A stretch of 47,304 bases of DNA from Phycisphaerales bacterium (lineage in GTDB: Bacteria > Planctomycetota > Phycisphaerae > Sedimentisphaerales > Anaerobacaceae). Each line of letters starts with the position of its first letter. Position 1 is the first letter of the stretch. The stretch covers positions 30,308 to 77,611 of the forward strand of contig CP070678.1 of the NCBI GenBank assembly GCA_020352515.1, written 5' to 3'. A program made the translations under genes and the position numbers. This document shows, piece by piece, positions 32,026 to 41,731 of the stretch. The notes beneath the pieces were generated by a model, which did not search any database, was not told the DNA's origin, and worked only from the letters and a program-made list of their open reading frames with translations.

Positions 32026-32625
32026 TCAGTAGCGGTGCTCGCTAAGCGCGCTTTTGTCCTCGACCTTTTCGGATGCCACGAACATGCTCTTTGCCAGGGG
32101 CGGGATCCGGCCTATGTATTTGACTTTCAGTGTTCTAAAGCCCCTTCTGGCCAGCACAAGCTTCAGGCTCTTGAGCGTGTAGAATCTCAGATGAGGAAAC
32201 TCCGGGTTAAAGTGATTCTCGAAGTTGCGGAGACAGATGACTATGTTCTTGAGCCTGTTGTGCATTGGGGTGGTCAGGGCAAAGACGCCGCCCGGCTTCA
32301 ATACCCTGTTGATCTCGTTTATGAAGACGTCCGTAAACCGTATGTGCTCTATTACATCGCCCGCCCAGACCATGTCAAAGAGCTTGTCTTCGAAGGGCAG
32401 ACCGTTCTCACAATCCCCAATCTCAAATGTGATTTGGGGATAGTTCTCTTTTGCGCTGGTTATTAGATCCGGCACCACGTCGATGCCATAGGGCTCATGC
32501 CCCCGCAGTTTGAGCTGATTACACAAATCTCCGCTCTGGCAGCCGACGTCCAGGATTCTCATGGGCTCCTTCGAATTGAGGAATTCCAGGAACACACTTT
32601 GCCTTTGTTGTTGGATGTCTCTCAT
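32026..32625 (-). CDS. SAM-dependent methyltransferase
   Basis: 199 residues, class I fold. RILDVGCQSGDLCNQL is motif I (SAM binding), YGIDVVPDLI motif II, FDMVWAGDVIEHI the post-I motif and LKPGGVFALTTP the later strand, giving a Methyltransf_11/23-type enzyme. It may methylate a sugar, a lipid-linked intermediate or chain end; chain-end methylation would stop polymerisation in some EPS systems, which cannot be judged here. AAAGG precedes the ATG by 6 bases. Confidence 0.9.
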   Translation of the reverse strand: MRDIQQQRQSVFLEFLNSKEPMRILDVGCQSGDLCNQLKLRGHEPYGIDVVPDLITSAKENYPQITFEIGDCENGLPFEDKLFDMVWAGDVIEHIRFTDVFINEINRVLKPGGVFALTTPMHNRLKNIVICLRNFENHFNPEFPHLRFYTLKSLKLVLARRGFRTLKVKYIGRIPPLAKSMFVASEKVEDKSALSEHRY

Positions 32626-32692
32626 GTCAAACCTTTGCTGTCCTTGTACTCTTCGAGATGCGCCGCTTGCTTCGAGGCTTAGACTCCTTGGG

Positions 32693-33505
32693 TCACGGAG
32701 AATGCTCCGGTGGTTTGCAGCGCGAGCGGGCGAGGTCCTGCCTCTTTTGGTTCAGCAGTTCCGTAACAGCAAGGACTTTCATATCAGATTCCCTTGCCAT
32801 CGTAATCAGCGCCCGGACAAACTCATGAACCAGTTCGCCAACGCCTTTCTCGTCGCGGTCGAAATCGTGGGCCAGTAATACGGCACCCCCGGCTTCTCTT
32901 GCGGCCGCCACGACCTGGCTCGTCGATGGTAGAACAGACCTTGTGTCTCTCGAATCGAGCGACCAGTAGACGACCGGCGCCCGCCGAATCCACAGATACG
33001 CCAAGCTGAGGAAATTCAATTTGCCGTACGGCGGACGAAACGGATAAATTCCCTTGGTGGTTTCGAGAGCGGCGTCAATCGCCTCCCAGCCACGGCGGAT
33101 GTCCTTTATTGCACGAATAGGAGAAACCTTCCAGTGATTCAGATGGTCGAAGCCGTGAGAGCAAATCTCGTGGCCCTGCTCCGCCATGCGTTTGACTATT
33201 TCTTCACGGCCGCCAATGTTGCGCCCGAGAAGAAAAAAAGTCGCCTTCGCATTATTCCGGGCAAGCAGGTCGAGAATAGCGGGAGTCAATATGTTCCCGG
33301 GGCCATCGTCAAACGACAGGGCGATTGCTCTGTTGCCCCTGGCGATCTTCGCCAGGTGCGCTCGCTGGCACTTTCCGATTAGATAGGGCAGCAGATAATA
33401 TGCAAACGCTATCGCCGCTATTGCGACTATTGCGTATACCGCCACTTTGTGCGCACCGATCATAACCGTCTTGTCACTGAGCCGGCAGCCCCCGGCCTCA
33501 CGCAC
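32693..33505 (-). CDS. Membrane-anchored polysaccharide deacetylase (NodB family)
   Basis: 270 residues with one transmembrane helix at about 20-42 and then a NodB domain. SFDDGPG supplies the base and metal Asp (66-67), SHGFDHLNH the two metal His (117, 121), FRPPYG the substrate loop and LLAHDFD the late His. It removes N-acetyl groups from hexosamines, here probably in the EPS or a periplasmic intermediate. The GTG start at 33505 has AGGA 10 bases upstream; ATG 33463 would also keep the whole anchor. Confidence 0.9.
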   Translation of the reverse strand: MREAGGCRLSDKTVMIGAHKVAVYAIVAIAAIAFAYYLLPYLIGKCQRAHLAKIARGNRAIALSFDDGPGNILTPAILDLLARNNAKATFFLLGRNIGGREEIVKRMAEQGHEICSHGFDHLNHWKVSPIRAIKDIRRGWEAIDAALETTKGIYPFRPPYGKLNFLSLAYLWIRRAPVVYWSLDSRDTRSVLPSTSQVVAAAREAGGAVLLAHDFDRDEKGVGELVHEFVRALITMARESDMKVLAVTELLNQKRQDLARSRCKPPEHSP

Positions 33506-33554
33506 GCGCCATCCTGGCCGTGCTCGCTACATTCCGAGCCGAGTCGCCGGACCG

Positions 33555-33591
33555 CCCCGAAGAAACCTCGGGGGCGAAACCGATTCGCCCC
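33555..33591 (-). other. Two mutually exclusive GC stems between operon genes
   Basis: CCCCGA (33555-33560) can pair with TCGGGG (33568-33573), while GGGGCGAA (33571-33578) can pair with TTCGCCCC (33584-33591). Three bases are shared, so only one stem can form fully. It lies in the 116-base gap between the asparagine-synthase-like gene and the deacetylase gene and may affect message stability or polarity. Confidence 0.35.
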
Positions 33592-33621
33592 TGCGCGCCA
33601 GCGCCGAGGGCGCAAAACAGG

Positions 33622-35469
33622 CTAATTGACCTGCAGTGTGCCGCCTACGTACCTGCAAGTCAGCTCGAAAGATATAATCAGCCCGATTTGGACGCGGTCC
33701 TGAAAACCGTTTCTGTGGTTCTCTTTGATGAACTCTCTGAACCTGTCACCGTCATAGAGAAAAGAGCTTGCCATATTGTCCGGTTCGAGCAGGGAGGCCA
33801 TTTCAGCCGAGCGAAGTTTCCTTGCGACTAAGCCGGACATTCCGGTGTCGTCCGCCGAAAGCAGCGACTTGCGAAAAAGCACCTGTTTCGCCTTTTTCAC
33901 TGCCTTTTTGGCAAAGTTGCAGTAATGCATTATAAGCAGGGGCCAGTCGGCCGCATTCAACGGCCTGGCCGGCAGACCGCTCACCAGCGGAACGCCGGCG
34001 TAGCCCGGGTGAGACTCCGCCAGACCAAACTTCACTATTCTTGAATTGCTCTTGAATTTCCACGGCAGACGAAACGACATGTCCACGATCTCGTTGTCGA
34101 AAAAGGGCAGCTCACAGCGGTAATAGAAGTTGTTTAGTGTGCAGCTGCGGCCTGCAAAGCGTTCCTCTCTGGCCCTCAGGTAGAAATCGTCAAGTCGCCA
34201 ATAGAGGCCCTTGTCGGCGGTCGTTGCAAAGTAGCTGCCCACCGATTCTCTCAGCACGTCGCGATATCCGGCCGGAAATATCTCCGAGAATAGCTCCGGC
34301 CTTGCGCCTATGTTCGGGGTCACCTTAAGCCCGATGAGACGACCAAGTCGAACGTTCTTCGAGTGGTTCCGAACGCCTTTGTGCGAGATGTAGTAGAACC
34401 CCCTCAGTATCTCGCCGCCGAGGCCGGAAATTGAAGCGTCGCGAATGCTCCTTGTCTGCCTGTTGGATGATGGTGATGCTATCAGGCTCAGAGCATTGGT
34501 CTCGCCGTCCGTCAGCTGGTTAATCTCGCGAAGGTCTTCCAGAAACAAGCTTTCAATATCCTTCGCGGGGCTGATTATATGATGTTCGAAGGGCTCTTCT
34601 TCCCGCAGCAGTTCTGTTATGCGCACCTCCGGAGAGCCGCGCTCGCCGATCGTCCATGCGTGAAACGGCTTGCCCGAAGCTATTGCGCAGGCAAGGTTGA
34701 AACGGCTGTCCAGACCGCCGGTCAGCTCCACCGACGTCCGCCCGTCACCGGACAACCTCGCGCCCACCGACTCTCGCATTCTATCGGTCAGGGCGGCAGA
34801 CGCCTGCGCGAGCGAATCGCCGTCGCAATTCTCTTCCGGGGCCGACCAATAGCCGCTCTCACGTACAGAGCCGTTCGCTATCGTGGTCCACCTCGCGCCG
34901 CCGACCTTCCGTATCTCCTTGAAAAAAGTCTCCTGTTTCATGAGGTTGCCGCTGAGGAAAAAGTCCACCAGCGACTCGGCGTCAAGATGAACCGGAATCG
35001 TCGCCGCAAGGGCAAGCGACGATGTCGATATGATATGGCACTGCCCGAGCCTGGCCATATAGATGTGCTGGATGCCCACTCGATCCGTAACAATATTCAG
35101 GCATTTTTCACGGCCGTCATAGAGGATTGCCACGAACGGCGCGTTGAGCGATGTTATCGCCGATTGGCCGTTGTCAATGTAGCCCCGAAGTATCTTCCGG
35201 CAATAGTCTGCTGAGTCTGCCGATGATTGCGCTGCGCCGGTTGGGTTGCCGACGAACGTCAACCAGCTTCCGGTCGCCTCGTCTTTCGCAAAGCCGTGCG
35301 TCTTTGCGTGCGCCAGCCACATTTTCGCGGCCCGCAGATTGGGCCCTTCAAGCAAATCGCACGAAAGCCCGTCCACCTGAGATCGCAGCTTCGAAGTCAG
35401 ATTATCGAACAATGCAACATCTGCCTCGCCCAGCGGATTTTCAGTGTAGATGGCAGCAAACGCCGTCAT
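33622..35469 (-). CDS. Asparagine-synthase-like protein lacking the glutaminase Cys
   Basis: 615 residues. An N-terminal Ntn-like region (FVAILYDGR, LNIVTDRVGIQHIY) lacks Cys at position 2 (the start is MTAFAAIY), so glutamine hydrolysis is unlikely. The C-terminal part has the ATP-pyrophosphatase loop ELTGGLDSRFNLA (TGGLDS at 250-255) and a later SGLGGEILRGFYY. Proteins of this type occur in many polysaccharide loci and may form an amide or adenylated intermediate on a sugar acid; the substrate is unknown. It overlaps the gene before it by four bases (ATGA). Confidence 0.85.
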   Translation of the reverse strand: MTAFAAIYTENPLGEADVALFDNLTSKLRSQVDGLSCDLLEGPNLRAAKMWLAHAKTHGFAKDEATGSWLTFVGNPTGAAQSSADSADYCRKILRGYIDNGQSAITSLNAPFVAILYDGREKCLNIVTDRVGIQHIYMARLGQCHIISTSSLALAATIPVHLDAESLVDFFLSGNLMKQETFFKEIRKVGGARWTTIANGSVRESGYWSAPEENCDGDSLAQASAALTDRMRESVGARLSGDGRTSVELTGGLDSRFNLACAIASGKPFHAWTIGERGSPEVRITELLREEEPFEHHIISPAKDIESLFLEDLREINQLTDGETNALSLIASPSSNRQTRSIRDASISGLGGEILRGFYYISHKGVRNHSKNVRLGRLIGLKVTPNIGARPELFSEIFPAGYRDVLRESVGSYFATTADKGLYWRLDDFYLRAREERFAGRSCTLNNFYYRCELPFFDNEIVDMSFRLPWKFKSNSRIVKFGLAESHPGYAGVPLVSGLPARPLNAADWPLLIMHYCNFAKKAVKKAKQVLFRKSLLSADDTGMSGLVARKLRSAEMASLLEPDNMASSFLYDGDRFREFIKENHRNGFQDRVQIGLIISFELTCRYVGGTLQVN

Positions 35470-36725
35470 TTGGAACCTTTCTTGTCAGCGGGATTGCCGT
35501 CGCCGGAAGGAGACTTGTTCGATTTGTCCTTGCTCTTTCTCAGGAATTCTCGCCACCACGTCTTGACTCTGGCTGCCCAGCCTGCCTTATGCGCAAGCCG
35601 TGCCAGAGCCAGCGACATACCTCGGATCGATGAGTCGAAGAGGTTTATTAGAATAGGACGCGGCCTCGGCGCAAAGATGTACAACGACGCCTCGGGCCAT
35701 GACTCCGTGCCGAATCGATCCTTATAAACGCCCGCTCCGAATCCGAAGTCGAACGTTGTTACCCGAGCATTTTCCGCAAGGTCCTCGAGCACCTTTATGA
35801 AAAGCACTGTGCCAGGGCTGCAGGCGCGCAGCTCCGGATCGTAGCCGATATTATCGGGAAAATACACGCTGTGATATTGAATCCCGTATTCGAATGCACA
35901 GGCTCTCTCGCCGGCGTACAGAATATAGCCTCGCCATTGGCCTTTTCGCGCCGCTTGAAGCATTATGCTTCGGTTCAACGCCGTATCTGCGAAACCAACG
36001 CCCATTCCCGCCTTGTAGGTGCTCTCTGCTATCGCCGCGGATACCCGGACATATTGATCGACGTCCGATTCATCGCGGTAGCAGGCCACTCGCACCGGGC
36101 CGCCGCATTGTTTCTCAAGCTTCTTCGTATACCGCTTGACGTAACGTTTCCGTTGGCTCGCACCCTGGGCCCCGGACTCTTGCCCGCGCGGCCCAAGCAA
36201 CGTCACCCAGTGCGGCTCTGCCTTTGCAAAGTGGCTGCGACTGAAAAATCCCGTCATCTCCCTGGCGATCCTGTACATGGCGGAATCCATCCTCAACTGA
36301 TTGAACCACACCATGTCTGCCTGACCGCCGCGCAAAATGCGACTCAGGCTTTCTATCAATATGCGATACACCTCGTCGGCCGGCTCGCCGAGGATGCCGC
36401 CGTAAACCACTGTCAGGCAGCGGAGAGAAGGACTCAAGAGGGCTTTGTATCCGATCCTGCACTTGATGGTGTGTCTCTCCAGGCGCCCAACCAAAATGGC
36501 GACCGACTCTCCATTGAGCCTCAAGTGCATCACGCACGGTTCGACCCGGTCTCTTTGCGGCTCGACGACGGAAATGTACCTGTCGATATCCGCATTCGGC
36601 ACGGGATAGGACTGACGCCCTTGCAAGGCCTCCCACTCCAGACGCAATGCTTCAACCTCTTCGAGCGTTTTTGCAATCGTAAGCTCATAGCCCGTGGCAA
36701 TGGATCCGTCGATTAATTGTGACAT
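35466..36725 (-). CDS. GNAT/FemAB-like acyltransferase of EPS loci
   Basis: About 420 residues. The pattern AKTLEEVEALRLEWEAL at the start and, later, QWRGYILYAGERACAFEYGIQYHSVYFPDNIGYDPELRACSPGTVLFIKVLEDL matches the acetyltransferase-6/CelD (BcsL-like) double-GNAT proteins often found in polysaccharide clusters. The acyl donor and acceptor are not evident. ATG 36725 has GGAAG seven bases upstream; a GTG immediately before it is also possible. The C-terminal 30 residues are Lys-rich and disordered. Confidence 0.82.
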   Translation of the reverse strand: MSQLIDGSIATGYELTIAKTLEEVEALRLEWEALQGRQSYPVPNADIDRYISVVEPQRDRVEPCVMHLRLNGESVAILVGRLERHTIKCRIGYKALLSPSLRCLTVVYGGILGEPADEVYRILIESLSRILRGGQADMVWFNQLRMDSAMYRIAREMTGFFSRSHFAKAEPHWVTLLGPRGQESGAQGASQRKRYVKRYTKKLEKQCGGPVRVACYRDESDVDQYVRVSAAIAESTYKAGMGVGFADTALNRSIMLQAARKGQWRGYILYAGERACAFEYGIQYHSVYFPDNIGYDPELRACSPGTVLFIKVLEDLAENARVTTFDFGFGAGVYKDRFGTESWPEASLYIFAPRPRPILINLFDSSIRGMSLALARLAHKAGWAARVKTWWREFLRKSKDKSNKSPSGDGNPADKKGSK

Positions 36726-36749
36726 CACGACACTTCCTTTGCTATCACT

Positions 36750-38108
36750 TTATGAATACTGTTGCGCCGAGGCGCCGAGGGCCACACTGCGAATTCGCGC
36801 TGCCGCGAGCCTGTGCTCCGGGCTGACGCATAGCGAGTTCGCCGTGCCCAAGCAGGACGCCGAGCCGACCATCCCGAGCAGACAGTAGAAGAGCGAAGAC
36901 ATCTGCCCGAAAATGCTGACGGACATAAACACGAACACGAGGGCCACAAGGGAGCTGCCAAGCGCCCAGCCGAATGACTTCAGCGCGGCGTCTGCCGCCG
37001 ATTTCTGGAGCCGGATCAGACCCCGGAATGCGGCGAAAAAAATCAGGATAAGAGTTACGACGCCGAGTATGCCGTACTTCACGCCGGCAAGAATAAACTC
37101 GTTCGTAACGTCCGTGTGATCCATACCGAGAGCAGTGCCCCAGCCCGGGTCCTGCCCGCCGTACCCCACAAGATACCATTGTCCGAAATCTTCTATCGCG
37201 CAGTCGATAAGCTTGCATCTATGCCAAGAGCTGCCGCCAATCGGGTTGGCATAAGAGGCAATCACGTGATAAAAAGGACGATTACTTATTATAGCTACCA
37301 GGATGCACCCGACTACGAACGTGATGATCAGCGGCTTGACCAGATGCCCGCGCTTCTCAATGGCCAGCCAGAGGACGGCTACTATCACCATCATCCATGG
37401 CCCGCTCGACTCGCTGCTCAAGGCTCCGACCACAGCCGCCAAAGAAGTCGCGTACGCCAGCTTGCCCCAGTAGTTGCGCTCGTGCCGCAGCCAGTAGACC
37501 AGCGGAAGAAACGTGGCGAAGCAAATGCCGAACATTATGGGATGGGCGAAGGGTCCAACCGCCCTGTAGAGACCTGAGCGGGCTTCGGTCAATCGCAATT
37601 CCGGCTTCCAGGGACAAAACTGCGTCAGCGGTAGATATGGCTGCCAGCCCGTGAATGTCTCCACCAAACCCAGCAGGGCAAGCGGGACCACGAAGATGGC
37701 GAGCGCCTTGCAGACCCTCACACATTCGGAATGCCCGGTAACGCAGAGACGCACGGCTATATAGGTAAACCACGTGTCCAGAGAATACCCCGCCCGGTTG
37801 ACGACCGTGCTCATGGACGGCTGCATGAGCAGCTCGACAGCGACATGAACCGCCACTCCAATAGTGACGAACGTATCCAGGCGCCGCCACTTGAAGGCCG
37901 ACTTCAGCCTGGGATTCATAAGACACTTCACCAGCAGCAAAGCGACCACGACGCGCCCGGGGTTTATATCCGCCGTGCCGATAGGGATGGTTAGGAAAAC
38001 GGGGTAGAAAAGAAGCGTGGCCAGGTATACGATCAGCCCCGTCAGCGGGCGTGAAGCCACGACCATGGTTGCGGCTGCTACTGCAACTATCAGCGTTAGT
38101 TGTTGCAT
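36750..38108 (-). CDS. O-antigen-polymerase/ligase-like membrane protein (Wzy type)
   Basis: 452 residues with 10-12 hydrophobic segments. A large loop near residues 170-200 (PWKPELRLTEARSGLYRAVGPFAHPIMFGI) holds the RxxGxFxHP-like motif typical of Wzy_C/O-antigen ligases, and a further loop contains the VGYGGQDPG and DVTNEFI segment near 320-345. It probably polymerises the lipid-linked repeat units on the periplasmic face. AGGA lies shortly before the ATG. It is 24 bases from the FemAB-like gene. Confidence 0.85.
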   Translation of the reverse strand: MQQLTLIVAVAAATMVVASRPLTGLIVYLATLLFYPVFLTIPIGTADINPGRVVVALLLVKCLMNPRLKSAFKWRRLDTFVTIGVAVHVAVELLMQPSMSTVVNRAGYSLDTWFTYIAVRLCVTGHSECVRVCKALAIFVVPLALLGLVETFTGWQPYLPLTQFCPWKPELRLTEARSGLYRAVGPFAHPIMFGICFATFLPLVYWLRHERNYWGKLAYATSLAAVVGALSSESSGPWMMVIVAVLWLAIEKRGHLVKPLIITFVVGCILVAIISNRPFYHVIASYANPIGGSSWHRCKLIDCAIEDFGQWYLVGYGGQDPGWGTALGMDHTDVTNEFILAGVKYGILGVVTLILIFFAAFRGLIRLQKSAADAALKSFGWALGSSLVALVFVFMSVSIFGQMSSLFYCLLGMVGSASCLGTANSLCVSPEHRLAAARIRSVALGASAQQYS

Positions 38109-38155
38109 GTTCCTAATCTTGAGCCGTACGTTGTTTGCAGGCTATGACCGGTCGG

Positions 38156-38839
38156 TTAGCGTCCGTTTTCAGGGCCGGCTGTCGGGTCCTTGCCCGCCTC
38201 TGCGACAGGGCAAAGGAATTCGTCCAGCTTTGAACCGAGTTCCTCGATGTCCTTCTCCCACCATCGTGAGTCCCGGAGCACCTTGATAGTGGCTTCCGTG
38301 AACCGGTATTTCACTACTCGACCGGGATTCCCAACGACCACGGCATAGTCGGGTACGTCTGTGGTCACCACCGTTCCGGCGCCGATTACTGCTCCATCAC
38401 CGATTCTGCACACCGAAGGCAGTATGATGGCGTTGCGACCGACCCACACATCGTTGCCGATCACCAGCTCGCGGAACGGTATGGTCTGCTTATTGACATA
38501 ACCGAGAGCCGTATTGAAAAAGTACGGGTGGGTCGACTTGAACTTGAGCGGATGATTACGATTCAGTATGCATACGCCTTCCGCGAAGGAGCAATACCGC
38601 CCTATGTTCGTGTGCCCGGTTATCCGCCCCAGGTCGAAACACCCTCCGTAGCTGTATAGCCCCACATCAATCCCATGATGCTCGCGGAATATCCTGCGAA
38701 GCGTCGGAGATAACATCTGGCCCCCCTCCAGCCTCGCCACGCGAGTCAATATGATGCTCCTGAGCCTCCTGCCCACCACGCCGTACAACCTGTAGAGCAA
38801 GGAGCAGAGAATATTCGGTCTACGAGCCATTTGGGTCAT
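38156..38839 (-). CDS. Hexapeptide-repeat O-acetyltransferase
   Basis: 227 residues with left-handed beta-helix repeats: [62 protein letters not shown] carries the likely catalytic His, and [16 protein letters not shown] is the standard C-terminal motif. It belongs with CatB/WbbJ-like acetyltransferases that acetylate sugars from acetyl-CoA. The start overlaps the pyruvyl transferase gene by 20 bases; ATG 38830 is possible. No ribosome site is obvious, consistent with coupling. Confidence 0.88.
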   Translation of the reverse strand: MTQMARRPNILCSLLYRLYGVVGRRLRSIILTRVARLEGGQMLSPTLRRIFREHHGIDVGLYSYGGCFDLGRITGHTNIGRYCSFAEGVCILNRNHPLKFKSTHPYFFNTALGYVNKQTIPFRELVIGNDVWVGRNAIILPSVCRIGDGAVIGAGTVVTTDVPDYAVVVGNPGRVVKYRFTEATIKVLRDSRWWEKDIEELGSKLDEFLCPVAEAGKDPTAGPENGR

Positions 38840-40112
38840 TGAAGATATCGAATATGTCTTGTTTCAGTCGCGGGATGCGATTCTGCAAATCTCTTGAGAT
38901 CCGGTCTCTTTCAACAAAGAGCGAGTCGACCTTTTCCGCCAGCTCCCTTTCGTCAAGGCTGCGGGCATCGGCGACACATCCGGACATGTCAACAGTATCG
39001 AAAACACCATGAAACTTCTGACTGTACGCCACCCCGACCGTCGGCACGCCCTGTGACATCGCCGCAATGCAGCTATGCATGCGCGAGCCGATGAAAAAGT
39101 CGCACTGCCCTATGATGTGCTTTGCCTGGTTGTGGCTGTATTTGTCTTGGAGGTTGACCAGTCTTACTCTTTGCTCGGCGCCCGCCGAGTCATATACCGC
39201 CGTGCACGCCTTGACGTCGCTTTCGGAATCGTCGCCGCGGTATGAAAAGACGTGAGGCACCAGCAGAATAGTGACGTCCGGCTTCTCCAGCAGGCGCCCG
39301 ACGATGCTGCGCACCGAAGAGGGATAAGAGCACTTGAGGCCGAACCTGCTCTGGCTGGCCGCGTCGTTAAACAAAAGACCACTCACGTTCAGGCCCACCA
39401 GCGTCGTGGATTTTGCGCGAACGTTCCGAACAAAGGCGCTCTGTTCTGCCGGTGGCTCAACGGGATCCAGTACAAACGCAACATCCGGGGTGAACCTGAT
39501 CTTCTCTCCGTTTGCGCTTAGCCGGGGCCCGAGCAGTGTTCTGACGCACTCCATTCCGGCGCGGTCCCTCGAATGCACGATACTTGCACGGCGCAGAACG
39601 TATCTCGAAAGCGTTCTGCTGAGCCTGCCGTTAAACGGACCGTATGTCTGCGGCAGCATTACCAGTCTCTTCCGGAAGCGGATAAGCAGCAGCTTGGGAA
39701 GAAGAATGTACATGAATCTGTAAAGGCCGTAGATGTCGCTGAAGCTGTCTCCTCCGGTTATATCGACCGCCAGGTCCGCATCGAAAATGGCCTTCAAGTA
39801 CTTGTTGCGTGACGCGAGAAAATCCCTCAGACGCCGCAACGGGCATATCCGCACCAGCAATGAGGCCAGAAACAGCACGAAGAAGTGATTCGGCAGAAAG
39901 ACATTCTTCGAGTATCTCAGGGGCAGTAGCTCTACGGACCTTTTTACGCCCATAATATCAAGATCGTACCGGCAGGCTTCACGCTGCCCGCCGAGTATCT
40001 TGATCTCCGCCGATGGCCACCGGTGTACAATCACCTTTATACTCGACTCGGCCAGCGCGCTGACGCCTAGATTGCCCGTATCGAATACCGCGCCGATCAG
40101 GAGAATCTTCAT
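38820..40112 (-). CDS. Polysaccharide pyruvyl transferase family protein
   Basis: 430 residues. [27 protein letters not shown] opens the first Rossmann half; [19 protein letters not shown] is the family GGD motif, and LPQTYGPF and [33 protein letters not shown] carry the conserved RMHS stretch (PF04230 pattern). It may add a pyruvate ketal to an EPS sugar; some members transfer other groups. A weak ribosome site precedes the ATG. Confidence 0.88.
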   Translation of the reverse strand: MKILLIGAVFDTGNLGVSALAESSIKVIVHRWPSAEIKILGGQREACRYDLDIMGVKRSVELLPLRYSKNVFLPNHFFVLFLASLLVRICPLRRLRDFLASRNKYLKAIFDADLAVDITGGDSFSDIYGLYRFMYILLPKLLLIRFRKRLVMLPQTYGPFNGRLSRTLSRYVLRRASIVHSRDRAGMECVRTLLGPRLSANGEKIRFTPDVAFVLDPVEPPAEQSAFVRNVRAKSTTLVGLNVSGLLFNDAASQSRFGLKCSYPSSVRSIVGRLLEKPDVTILLVPHVFSYRGDDSESDVKACTAVYDSAGAEQRVRLVNLQDKYSHNQAKHIIGQCDFFIGSRMHSCIAAMSQGVPTVGVAYSQKFHGVFDTVDMSGCVADARSLDERELAEKVDSLFVERDRISRDLQNRIPRLKQDIFDIFNDPNGS

Positions 40113-40137
40113 CTTGCTCTTGTCCCAAAGTAGTGCT

Positions 40138-41658
40138 TCAAGTGCTCCGGACGCTTGCTGAATCCAGATTCTTGACCTCGCCCGGCGCCGGGACGCGCCC
40201 TCGCTCCGCTCCGTGAAACAGCCTCGGGTAAACCATAATCCCTACAACCGTAAACGTTACCGCAGCCGTGCTCGCACCCGTGGCCAGAACCACTACCGGT
40301 GAGCCGATATGCATCAGGTGCACGAGCGCGACTGCGCCCGCCATCGGCGCCGCCAGCAAAAGACCGGGCACATAGGCGCGTACGTACCGCCCGAAGCGTA
40401 TGTCCACTATCTTCCTGCACCAGAAAACCTGCATCACGAGCGGGCCATAGTTGCTGATGACTACTGCGCAGGCGGCTCCCGCCAGCCCGAAAAGCCGAAT
40501 CCCGGGATACACCAGGGCCACTATGAGTATTGCCTTTGCCGCAACGAAACCGCGGTGCAGTTGCGGCCGGCCCACCGCCATATAAACGGTCGCCAGAATC
40601 GTACCTTCCGTCTGAGCCAGTATCCGCAGGCAAAGAATGCCGCACGGAATGGCTACCGCCGTGTACTGTCCGCCGTAGGCAATAAGCAACAGACCGCTTG
40701 CGCAAAGAGCCGTGAATGCTGTGAATGGCACAACAAAGTACGCAACGATCCGTGTTATGCCGAGGATTGCGCGCCGCAGAGAATCCCTGTCGTCCTGCTT
40801 CTGGGCGAAACCGGGCAGAAAAACAGGGCCTACTATCTGGGCGAACAAAACCGCCGGAAGATAGCTGAGCTGGACCGCCAGCGTATACATCCCCAAATCC
40901 ACATCGTCGACAAGCTTGCCGAGTATCATCACGTCCGCGGCAAGACTGATCCACGTTAGGATGGGAAGCCCGAACATCCCTCGCGCAAACTTCATCAGCT
41001 CGCGCAGGCAGCCACGGTCAATCCTGAAACGCGGCACGAAGGGCACCACTATGTAGGACAGCACACACAATATCACCGCTTCTGCAACGAAGCCGATAAC
41101 CAATGCCCAAACGTTTCGTATCAAAAACGCCAGAACTACAGTCACAACCGTCCCCAAGACGCCGCTTCCCTGTGTTATCAGCACCGCCCAGCCGAATTTG
41201 TACTCCTTCTCAAGCACGTAAAGACGTGGGCTGACTATCCCCCTGAACAGTATCGCGAAAAACGCGACCCTTAGAAGTCCCAGCAGCTCGGGCTTCTCGT
41301 AGAACGAGCTTATCCATGGCACGGCAAGCACCGCTATCAAGACCAGCAATGATCCTCGAACCACCTGCATCCACCAGGCGACGTTAAGATATTCCGGGTC
41401 TGAACCGCGTTTGTTCTGGATCACGGACTGCTTGACGCCGACCTCCGTGAAGACCTCCAGAGCTCTCAAAGACGCCACCACCAGGGCCATGATGCCGAAT
41501 TCGTCCGGCGCCAGAAAGCGCGTCAGAATCACGATGCGGAGAAATCGCAGGGCTCGCTCGCCGGCTGTGCCTATACCCAGCGTCACGGCCCCTCGGGCGC
41601 ACTTGGCCGTGAGATTTGTGCCGGCAATCAGCTTGGTTAGTTTTGGTGGAAGATTCAT
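40138..41658 (-). CDS. Flippase of the Wzx/PST family
   Basis: About 506 residues from ATG 41658; the frame is open 57 codons further upstream, but that part is Arg-rich, without ribosome site or relatives, so I exclude it. Twelve or more hydrophobic segments start with GAVTLGIGTAGERALRFLRIVILTRFLAPDEFGIMALV, the usual opening of MOP-superfamily polysaccharide flippases. Later FARGMFGLPILTWISLAADVMILGKLV matches the second half. It would move lipid-linked repeat units across the inner membrane for the Wzy-like enzyme. Confidence 0.9.
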   Translation of the reverse strand: MNLPPKLTKLIAGTNLTAKCARGAVTLGIGTAGERALRFLRIVILTRFLAPDEFGIMALVVASLRALEVFTEVGVKQSVIQNKRGSDPEYLNVAWWMQVVRGSLLVLIAVLAVPWISSFYEKPELLGLLRVAFFAILFRGIVSPRLYVLEKEYKFGWAVLITQGSGVLGTVVTVVLAFLIRNVWALVIGFVAEAVILCVLSYIVVPFVPRFRIDRGCLRELMKFARGMFGLPILTWISLAADVMILGKLVDDVDLGMYTLAVQLSYLPAVLFAQIVGPVFLPGFAQKQDDRDSLRRAILGITRIVAYFVVPFTAFTALCASGLLLIAYGGQYTAVAIPCGILCLRILAQTEGTILATVYMAVGRPQLHRGFVAAKAILIVALVYPGIRLFGLAGAACAVVISNYGPLVMQVFWCRKIVDIRFGRYVRAYVPGLLLAAPMAGAVALVHLMHIGSPVVVLATGASTAAVTFTVVGIMVYPRLFHGAERGRVPAPGEVKNLDSASVRST

Positions 41659-41731
41659 TTTGTAGCTGGTCCGCCCATCGGATCGCCGTCTGCACCTGGT
41701 GGACCGCTCGAAAACACAGAAGCTGCCGTGC

